Part shown: positions 9,405 through 15,102 of the stretch, piece by piece
Layout: each line of letters begins with the position of its first letter
Position numbering within the stretch: the first letter of the stretch is position 1
NCBI GenBank assembly: GCA_021833085.1
Contig: JAKBGL010000001.1
Location: 8,312-38,126, forward strand
Direction of reading: 5' to 3'
Source of the DNA: Actinomycetes bacterium
Lineage (GTDB): Bacteria > Actinomycetota > Acidimicrobiia > Acidimicrobiales > Acidimicrobiaceae
DNA length: 29,815 nt
Notes under the pieces: generated by a model
Database searches by the model: none
What the model saw: the letters and a program-made list of their open reading frames with translations, nothing else
Told to the model about the DNA's origin: nothing
Position numbers and translations under genes: made by a program

Positions 9405-10703
9405 GTGGGAAAGAAGTGGTTTTTAACGAAAGCATTTTATCTGACGCGTGGGTTTAGTTGGAAAGGGTTGGCGAGTAAAGAGTTGAACGAGATATCAGGC
9501 GATGTAGTTATAAGAGGGGCACGAATTGTAACCGTCGAAGACAAGGTGCTGGAGAAAGGTTCAGTCGTCATTTCAGGTGGAGTCATTGAAGCGGTCGTTG
9601 ACTCTGTGGAGGTTGCACCGACGGGATATCAGATTGTAGACGCAGATGGGAAATGGGTGCTTCCTGGTTTTATCGACGCGCATACCCACGTCGGAATCCA
9701 TGAGGAAGCGAACGGCTGGGCAGGAAATGATACCAATGAGATGACTGATCCGAACACAGCGCACGTGCGCGCATTAGACGCTATAAACCCTTATGATATT
9801 GCCTTTCGTGAAGCGATCGAAGGTGGCGTTTTGGTCGTAAATGTCAATCCTGGGTCTGGTAATCCAATAGGCGGCCAAACCGTAGCACTAAGATGTTTTG
9901 GAACTGTTGTCGATGACATGGTGCTTCGTAGCCCAAGTGGACTGAAGTCAGCATTGGGTGAAAATCCAAAGAGAGTCTATGGTGACAAGAAACAGACTCC
10001 GAGTACTCGTCTTGGAACGGCTGCTGTTATTCGTTCTGCATTTGCTCAAACTCAAAACCACCTCGCAAAATTGGCTGAGTCCGAAGGGGATAGCGGCAAC
10101 GGCACGCCAATAGAAAGGGACCTAAAGCTTGAGTCTTTGGCAATGGTGCTTAGATGTGAGATTCCCTGGAGGCAGCACTCCCATCGCGCTGACGATATCA
10201 TGACGGCAGTTCGTATCGCTGATGAGTTTGGTTATGAACTGGTTATTGACCATGGAACTGAGGCCCACCTTGTGGCGGACCGGCTAGCGGCCAGAGGTAT
10301 TCCCGTGATAATTGGCCCTCTTTTTACGTCACGATCTAAGGTGGAACTGCTGAATCGATCCTTGAAGAATCCTGGAAGGTTGGCTGCCCAAGGGGTCACG
10401 ATTGCCCTTACGACCGACCATCCTGTTGTTCCAGTTCACTTTTTGGTGTATCAGGCCGCGTTGGCGGTAAAAGAGGGATTAGACCCAAAGGTAGCTTTAG
10501 AGGCTTTGACTATAAATCCAGCGAGAATCCTCGGAGTTGACGATAGGGTTGGTTCGTTAAAACTTGGAAAGGACGCCGATCTTTGCATCTGGTCGGGAGA
10601 TCCTTTGGACGTTATGCAACGGGTAGAGGTCGCATTTTCTAGAGGGCGACATATCTACTCGTATGACTATGAGGAGTCGCAAGGAGTGTTTGCGAACCAC
10701 TAA
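9405..10703 (+). CDS. Metal-dependent amidohydrolase family protein
   Basis: TIM-barrel amidohydrolase related to imidazolonepropionase-like and dipeptidase-like enzymes. The metal-binding HTH motif appears in DAHTHVGIHE (around residue 90). Further histidines occur in QHSHRADD, VIDHGTEAHL and LTTDHPVVPVH, which fit the later metal ligands and the final Asp of the superfamily. The C-terminal composite beta domain GVDDRVGSLKLGKDADLCIW is intact. The start is uncertain: GTG 9405 has no clear ribosome binding site and gives an unusual basic N-terminus; TTG 9468 or TTG 9483 would begin nearer the conserved VVIRGARIVT strand. The gene lies between an S9 peptidase and an acetamidase, so hydrolysis of a peptide-derived or cyclic amide is plausible; the substrate is unknown. 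Confidence 0.85.
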   Translation: MGKKWFLTKAFYLTRGFSWKGLASKELNEISGDVVIRGARIVTVEDKVLEKGSVVISGGVIEAVVDSVEVAPTGYQIVDADGKWVLPGFIDAHTHVGIHEEANGWAGNDTNEMTDPNTAHVRALDAINPYDIAFREAIEGGVLVVNVNPGSGNPIGGQTVALRCFGTVVDDMVLRSPSGLKSALGENPKRVYGDKKQTPSTRLGTAAVIRSAFAQTQNHLAKLAESEGDSGNGTPIERDLKLESLAMVLRCEIPWRQHSHRADDIMTAVRIADEFGYELVIDHGTEAHLVADRLAARGIPVIIGPLFTSRSKVELLNRSLKNPGRLAAQGVTIALTTDHPVVPVHFLVYQAALAVKEGLDPKVALEALTINPARILGVDDRVGSLKLGKDADLCIWSGDPLDVMQRVEVAFSRGRHIYSYDYEESQGVFANH

Positions 10704-10744
10704 TGGTCTTTATCTAAACGCTGCCAAGAAGGAGAGATCCCGTT

Positions 10745-11668
10745 ATGACTCGCTACATAATAGAATCCACGCCAGAGACGGTAACCGATGTCTTTAGTGC
10801 TGAGCGTGATCCTGTTCTTTCGATTAGCTCTGGAGACGAGTTGGTGGTTAGTACTTTAGACGCGTCAGGTTCATTGACGCGACACGCGTATCCAGGGGAG
10901 AAGGTGGAGACGATGATACCTGGGCGCCGAGGTCATTGTTTAGTTGGCCCTATCCATATAAGAGAGGCCCAAGTTGGTACAGTTCTCGCGGTAACGTTTG
11001 AGTCACTACTCCCTCATACTTGGGGCTGGACGGCGGCCGCGGTCTTGGATAACGATCTCAATAGGAGACTAGGGGTACTAGATGAGGGACCGAGGTGGTT
11101 ACTTTGGTCGATTGACTCTGAGACGAATACGGCAACAAACCAATTTGGAATATTGAGAAGACTTGCGCCCTTCTTGGGGGTGGTTGGACTCCCACCTGAT
11201 AGCGAAGGAGAGCACTCTACGATCCCTCCTCGAACTCAAGGAGGTGGCAATATTGACTGTAAGGAGTTGGTTGCGGGTTCGACTTTGTATATCCCTGTGA
11301 CGGTACCTGGCGCAATGCTGTGTCTTGGTGATGGCCATGGGGCACAAGGGGATGGTGAGGTAAGTGGTACTGCCATTGAGTGTGCTATGACTAGCCACAT
11401 TCGTGTCGAGGTGCTAGAGCAGGCGCCCCTAGATGCAATATGTGCTGATACACCAAAGGGGCGCATTACATTTGGCTTTGATCCTAACCTTAACGTAGCT
11501 ATGGGAGACGCACTTTCGAATATGGTAACGTGGATGCAGGGTATTTTTGGTCTAAAGCGTGGTGACGCGCTTGCACTTGGAAGTTCAATTGTGGACCTTC
11601 ATGTTACACAGGTGGCAAATCAGAGTTATGGCGTGCACGCCATATTGGATGAGAGTCTTCTTGGCTAG
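10745..11668 (+). CDS. Acetamidase/formamidase family protein
   Basis: Member of the FmdA/AmdA family, which hydrolyses short amides such as formamide and acetamide to ammonia and the acid. Diagnostic segments are GPIHIREAQVGTVLAV near residue 75, the GGNIDCKELVAGSTLYIPV motif near 170, and the family hallmark LCLGDGHGAQGDGEVSGTAIE near 195. The length of 307 aa is normal. AAGGAGAG with about 8 nt spacing supports the ATG at 10745. It is the last gene of the + strand peptide-utilisation locus, 41 nt after the amidohydrolase gene, and could release ammonia from amides produced by the upstream enzymes; this pathway link is inferred. Confidence 0.9.
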   Translation: MTRYIIESTPETVTDVFSAERDPVLSISSGDELVVSTLDASGSLTRHAYPGEKVETMIPGRRGHCLVGPIHIREAQVGTVLAVTFESLLPHTWGWTAAAVLDNDLNRRLGVLDEGPRWLLWSIDSETNTATNQFGILRRLAPFLGVVGLPPDSEGEHSTIPPRTQGGGNIDCKELVAGSTLYIPVTVPGAMLCLGDGHGAQGDGEVSGTAIECAMTSHIRVEVLEQAPLDAICADTPKGRITFGFDPNLNVAMGDALSNMVTWMQGIFGLKRGDALALGSSIVDLHVTQVANQSYGVHAILDESLLG

Positions 11669-11775
11669 CGCTTGTTGGATCTTAGAACTTTACTTCGAGG
11701 TTCCAACATCCATTCAGCAACTTTCGACACGTAGTTTCGTCATTTGATTAGTCAATAGTGTAGGAGGTACCTTTT

Positions 11776-11850
11776 GTGTGTCACAACCTTGGAGATTGCC
11801 ACGAAAAGCGTCTGTATAACCCTTGGCCAGATCGAATGTTCGGCCAATAA
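11776..11850 (+). CDS. Possible 24-aa small ORF with strong ribosome binding site
   Basis: A GTG-started ORF of 24 codons follows AGGAGGT (11762-11768) at an ideal 7-nt spacing. The peptide begins MCHNLGDCHEK and carries two Cys-His pairs. An overlapping GTG at 11778 gives a 13-aa alternative. No family is recognised, and a chance ORF is quite possible. Confidence 0.2.
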   Translation: MCHNLGDCHEKRLYNPWPDRMFGQ

Positions 11851-12117
11851 ACACACACTCCCAGTTCAGAATGTAGGTAGCTTTGTTTTGGGCACTACAT
11901 TTAGGCAAGAGTCCCATGGGATCTCCTAAGTGAACCAGTAACTCCAAAGTGAAGGTAACGGCCTTCATTTGCTAGGATCGAACAAGTCCAAAGGAGATAA
12001 GGTACCCTGAGTCGACAAACCTTCGATCTAAGGCGCTTAGGCTCAAGTGATCAAGGTTTACTCTTTATGGGCCTACTGCATGGAGCGGAAGTTGGGGTTT
12101 TAGGGAAAAATACGCAA

Positions 12118-12157
12118 ATCCAGTGCGCCTTCGGTACTAAACCATTGCGAACTGGAT
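12118..12157. repeat. Imperfect inverted repeat in gene-free region
   Basis: The arms ATCCAGTGCGC (12118-12128) and GCGAACTGGAT (12147-12157) pair over 10 of 11 positions around an 18-nt loop. It lies about 100 bases beyond the csp stop codon. It could be part of a structured RNA or an operator. Confidence 0.35.
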
Positions 12158-12221
12158 CTGACTCTAAAATTTTGTCTCCCGAACGTCTAACTCCGACCCT
12201 TAGGTAGATTGACATGTTCGA

Positions 12222-12241
12222 AAGTACAAATGCTTGTACTT
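12222..12241. terminator. Hairpin in the 3' region of the cold-shock gene
   Basis: A perfect 8-bp stem AAGTACAA/TTGTACTT with a 4-nt loop begins 12 nt after the csp stop codon (minus strand). It is followed by ACCTTTTT in the + direction and only a short T-run in the csp direction. It probably ends or protects the csp transcript and may act in both directions. Confidence 0.5.
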
Positions 12242-12253
12242 ACCTTTTTGGTA

Positions 12254-12454
12254 TCAGACTACCCTTACGTTCTTCGCTTCATCGCCTTTATTACCAGGTG
12301 CGATGTCGAACTCGACCTCTTGACCTACCTCAAGAGTCTTATATCCCGTGCCAACGATGTTGGTGTGGTGTACAAAGACATCGGCCTCACCGTCTCTGCT
12401 GATGAAACCGTATCCCTTGTCGGAGTTGAAGAACTTAACTGCTCCCTTTGCCAC
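12254..12454 (-). CDS. Cold-shock protein, CspA family
   Basis: A single cold-shock domain of 66 aa, the normal length for a bacterial Csp, which binds single-stranded RNA or DNA and acts as an RNA chaperone. The RNA-binding motifs are visible: RNP1-like KGYGFI near residues 14-19 and RNP2-like VFVHH near 26-30 (more usual forms are KGFGFI and VFVHF). The start is GTG, preceded by a purine-rich GAGAAGAGA about 10 nt upstream. A 9-bp hairpin lies in its 5' leader at 12479-12504. The gene stands alone; neighbours are a gene-free stretch and a small membrane protein gene. Confidence 0.95.
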   Translation of the reverse strand: MAKGAVKFFNSDKGYGFISRDGEADVFVHHTNIVGTGYKTLEVGQEVEFDIAPGNKGDEAKNVRVV

Positions 12455-12478
12455 TTTTTATATCTCTTCTCTTTCAAT

Positions 12479-12504
12479 TCGTAGCTCTACTTGTTGAGCT
12501 ACGA
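12479..12504 (-). promoter_or_regulatory. Hairpin in the 5' leader of the cold-shock gene
   Basis: TCGTAGCTC (12479-12487) pairs perfectly with GAGCTACGA (12496-12504) around an 8-nt loop, ending 24 nt before the GTG start of csp. Structured leaders control translation of cspA-type genes with temperature in other bacteria; a similar role here is inferred. Confidence 0.45.
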
Positions 12505-12691
12505 CTATTACATTACTCGATTAACTGTAAATGACGGCACTAAAGTACTTCATCTCCGAGTCGCCTTTGGACTCTAGGATGCGCTTTACTCTCACTGACG
12601 AGTTCTTGGGCAGTTAGATCTACTGGATTTAGACACTTAGCCTTGGTATCGCCGTGTTTTAGACGTGGGAGTTAAGGAGGTGGATATGAGA

Positions 12692-12973
12692 TTAGATTGG
12701 ATGATGAGTTCTCCCCACTAAAGTAGTCATTCGCTCTTCGAACTCCTCTTTCGATATAAGTCCCTCGGCAAAGCGTCGCTTTAGAATGTCTTCGGGGTGC
12801 TCTTGCTGAGGCAAGGCCCGTCCAGCAGCGATCTTGTCATTGGTAAATCTTCTATAAAGAAAAGCACCAAACAGAACGGCGGTTCCAATTAATAAGAGGT
12901 TCAAGATCATAGGGAGTATAAAGTACGCACCCGTGTTAAATTCGTGAACTCTTGCAAACTGATCGAATGGCAT
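12692..12973 (-). CDS. Small SHOCT-domain membrane protein
   Basis: About 93 aa. One membrane helix (around YFILPMILNLLLIGTAVLFGA) is followed by a basic segment and a C-terminal SHOCT domain, recognisable in DILKRRFAEGLISKEEFEERM. SHOCT domains are short helical oligomerisation elements found at the ends of many small bacterial membrane proteins; no enzymatic role is known. AGAGGAG at 12981-12987 lies 7 nt before ATG 12973, so that start is preferred to the TTG two codons earlier. The gene lies next to a broken acetyltransferase gene in the same orientation. Function unknown. Confidence 0.75.
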   Translation of the reverse strand: MPFDQFARVHEFNTGAYFILPMILNLLLIGTAVLFGAFLYRRFTNDKIAAGRALPQQEHPEDILKRRFAEGLISKEEFEERMTTLVGRTHHPI

Positions 12974-13018
12974 GTGCAATCTCCTCTGTATCTCTTCCTA
13001 AGTAATACTTCTACCTCA

Positions 13019-13502
13019 TCATTCTGAGAAGAAGCCTTGAAGAGTCTTAAGAGTAAAGCTATAGTACGATATATCGAGAGATTCCTTGACTCGCTCCTTA
13101 AGTTCAGGAAGGCGTTCCATAAACCGAGCGTCAGGTGGAGCAAAACCAAGTTTTCGGTAGACGTCGTGAGCATCTCTTGTGTGCAACATCCAGCGTAGTC
13201 GTCGGTGATCAGAACCGTCGATTACGAACCGAACGATCTCGCAGATAAACCTTGGTTTCGATGTTGCTCAAGTACGAATACATCGGCAAGATAGGCGATG
13301 GCAACGTCATGAGAGACAGTTCGGCTAAAACCACAAAGAGTCGATGACTCTAAGTCGTACGCGGCTGTGAAGTGCCATGCGGTTTCTATCTGACGTTCAA
13401 CGTCTTTTTGACTTTACCAAGACTCAAACACGCTTTAGTCAAAAGAAACCTCCAAATCGCCTTTGTGTCAAGCCGATCTTGGTCGTCGTTCAGATCTTGC
13501 AT
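13019..13502 (-). pseudogene. GNAT family N-acetyltransferase pseudogene (two frameshifts)
   Basis: Three consecutive minus-strand frames together spell a GNAT acetyltransferase of about 160 aa. From ATG 13502 the first frame reads MQDLNDDQDRLDTKAIWRFL. After a shift near 13404-13410 the second frame reads DVERQIETAWHFTAAYDLE and then FSRTVSHDVAIAYLADVFVL, the acetyl-CoA-binding core strand region. After a shift near 13237-13243 the third reads DHRRLRWMLHTRDAHDVYRK and LGFAPPDARFMERLP, ending at TGA 13021-13019. Adding one A to the five-A run (giving VKKDVERQ) and one base near 13240 (giving EIVRFVID) restores one frame, so both lesions look like single-base deletions. Aromatic residues expected near KACLSL also look substituted. 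It was probably a small-molecule or ribosomal-protein-type acetyltransferase; sequencing error at two sites is the alternative. Confidence 0.85.
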
Positions 13503-13530
13503 GAAACAAGAGTCGGGAGTAGCAACGATG

Positions 13531-13763
13531 TTTCACTGCAATGAAGAAGCCGCGCTAAGGTACCTACACAGATGTGATCACTTTGGAAGTCGTCAGCATC
13601 TCAGCATGTCATACAAAAACTAAGGTTTTCTTGAGGCTTTCGCCTTGGAACTGGACGGCCCTTTGGTTGCGGTCCACTTCACATGTGAGAATACTACATC
13701 GATCTATAGATACTATCGTGCGGAAGAGTACGTTGGAGATCGCGTATCAAATCAGATCGATTC
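13531..13763 (+). pseudogene. Unrecognised protein-like relic interrupted by a stop
   Basis: One + strand frame reads MFHCNEEAALRYLHRCDHFG and onward, meets TAA at 13621-13623, then continues as GFLEAFALELDGPLVAVHF and ENTTSIYRYYRAEEYVGDRV to TAA near 13763. The second part has protein-like composition but matches no family I can name. It lies between the GNAT pseudogene and the fdhD gene, in a region of apparent decay. It may equally be non-coding; the rest of 13503-13830 shows nothing further. Confidence 0.25.
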
Positions 13764-13830
13764 GTAACACGTCCCGGACCCATCTGATTGCTCGTAATTC
13801 TCAAGCCGATGCAAGGCATTGACCGTTAAT

Positions 13831-14679
13831 TTACCGCGACTCTAAAGCTGTTTTTGTCGATACCCGATCTGCATGTGTGTAGACGTTAAAAGATCCTCCT
13901 CGCAAGAATCCAACGAGAGTAATGCCCTTGTCGGCTGCAAGGTCGATCGCCAACGAAGTAGGTGCTGAGACAGACGCTACCACTCCAATTTGAGCGACCA
14001 TCGCCTTTTGTAAAATCTCAAAGCCTGCTCTTCCAGACACTACCATTACGGCAACCTTTGACAAAAGTCCATTTAGCAAAAGATATCCAACAGCTTTATC
14101 AACCGCGTTATGTCGACCTACATCCTCCCTAACTGCTAATCTCCGAGCCTGAAGGTCAAACATCCCGGCAGCGTGTACACCGCCTGTAGCGTCAAAGTAC
14201 CTCTGTTCGCTCCTCATCGCATCGACCAAAGTGAGGAGGTAATCAGCATCAACGCTGTAGTTAGCTACAACCTTTTTCCCCAGCGTTATTTGATCATCAA
14301 GACTACTTTTCCCGCATACCCCGCATGCACTACTTGCAATCATGGTTCTTCCCAACCGTTCTACCTCACGCCTTACCTCACGAAGGTGAACAACCATGAC
14401 GTTATAGTCTTGGCCATCGGGACCGTTGCAGCTATACCGCAACTCAGCAATATCCCTCCGATTCTCTATAAATCCCTCTGCATACAGTAAACCTGTCACC
14501 AACTCAAAGTCATTTCCTGGAGTTCGCATGGTCACACTAAAAGGCGAGATATAGCCTCCTTGGGAGATATGAATCTCCAAAGGCTCTTCCCCCACCACCT
14601 CATCAAATCGCTGAGAGAAGCCGTCTCTAAAAACCTTTACGGGTCGCTTGGACTTGGGTCCGGATCTCGCGCTAAACAT
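13831..14679 (-). CDS. fdhD: Formate dehydrogenase accessory sulfurtransferase FdhD
   Basis: FdhD passes sulfur from a cysteine desulfurase to the bis-MGD cofactor of formate dehydrogenase, which is needed for activity. The 282-aa length is normal. The hallmark Cys pair is Cys119 and Cys122 in SSACGVCGKSSLDDQ. Other conserved blocks are EEPLEIHI near residue 31, MRTPGNDFELVTGLLYAEG near 51, GGVHAAGMFD, REDVGRHNAVDKAVGYLL and VVSGRAGFEILQKA. The ATG overlaps the end of the preceding DUF1641 gene by 8 bases (ATGTTTAG), implying coupled translation. It is the last gene of the minus-strand molybdoenzyme operon and indicates that the large subunit encoded upstream uses a sulfurated Mo/W-bis-MGD cofactor. 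Confidence 0.95.
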   Translation of the reverse strand: MFSARSGPKSKRPVKVFRDGFSQRFDEVVGEEPLEIHISQGGYISPFSVTMRTPGNDFELVTGLLYAEGFIENRRDIAELRYSCNGPDGQDYNVMVVHLREVRREVERLGRTMIASSACGVCGKSSLDDQITLGKKVVANYSVDADYLLTLVDAMRSEQRYFDATGGVHAAGMFDLQARRLAVREDVGRHNAVDKAVGYLLLNGLLSKVAVMVVSGRAGFEILQKAMVAQIGVVASVSAPTSLAIDLAADKGITLVGFLRGGSFNVYTHADRVSTKTALESR

Positions 14680-15100
14680 GAGAGTCTGCGCGTATCTCTA
14701 TCCGGCCAAGTTCATATAGCAGTTCTACCAGCAAGAAGATGCCTCGTCGAACCTCAGATGAATTTAGTCGTTTCAATACCGAAAGATAAGAAGGAGTAAC
14801 CATACCTGCTTCTATGGGTGTTTTACTCAATAAACGAGAAAGTATTCGATCAACCTTTGCAACGTCTATCTTTCCAACAGCAGTCAACAACAGCGCTATA
14901 TCCCTTATCTTCTCCCGTCCAGATTCAGTGTCGAGTCGCTCCAAAAGATAAGTAACTGGTACCGAAGCACTCTCCAATAGAAGTTGAATCTTGTCTAAGG
15001 TCCCTCTCTCGGAGAGTTCATCCAGCAGTGCTGTCAGCTTCGTATTACCATCCGATCCAAAAGAACTGGACTGGGGCTTGTATAGCAATGCCTTTGCCAC
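14672..15100 (-). CDS. DUF1641 family protein associated with formate dehydrogenase
   Basis: Small helical protein with the DUF1641 C-terminal signature, here SVLKRLNSSEVRRGIFLLVE followed by LLYELGRI. DUF1641 genes (such as Bacillus yrhD/yjgD) are regularly found beside FdhF-like formate dehydrogenase genes, and the protein is thought to be an accessory or small subunit; its biochemical role is unsettled. The start is ambiguous: GTG 15100 lies 2 nt after the stop of the upstream large subunit and is preceded by a GAGAGAG motif, giving 142 aa; GTG 15157 would give 161 aa and a 55-nt overlap. It overlaps fdhD by 8 bases at its 3' end. Confidence 0.8.
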   Translation of the reverse strand: MAKALLYKPQSSSFGSDGNTKLTALLDELSERGTLDKIQLLLESASVPVTYLLERLDTESGREKIRDIALLLTAVGKIDVAKVDRILSRLLSKTPIEAGMVTPSYLSVLKRLNSSEVRRGIFLLVELLYELGRIEIRADSHV

Positions 15101-15102
15101 CT

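Larger units (their letters stand above)
11669..12221. other. Gene-poor stretch with an inverted repeat and isolated ribosome-binding-site-like motifs
   Basis: About 550 bases without a convincing gene. It contains AGGAGGT at 11762-11768, AAAGGAGAT near 11990, and an 11-bp inverted repeat with one mismatch (ATCCAGTGCGC at 12118-12128, GCGAACTGGAT at 12147-12157, loop 18 nt). No tRNA or recognised RNA family is seen. It may hold a small RNA or a decayed gene, but neither can be shown. Confidence 0.35.

Noticed and set aside
11714..11968. 84-aa minus-strand ORF in the gene-poor region
   Set aside because: No ribosome binding site, no recognisable family, and it overlaps other motifs on the + strand. 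Composition is not convincing enough to call a gene.
12686..12721. 11-codon ORF after AAGGAGGTGG on the + strand
   Set aside because: The ribosome-binding-site-like motif is excellent, but the ORF is tiny and overlaps the 3' end of the SHOCT gene on the other strand; likely chance.
12907..13173. 88-aa minus-strand ORF
   Set aside because: It is an out-of-frame reading of the GNAT pseudogene and the start of the SHOCT gene; the GNAT frame explains these bases better.
13574..13822. 82-aa + strand ORF
   Set aside because: Composition looks random and a different frame through the same bases is more protein-like; no ribosome binding site.
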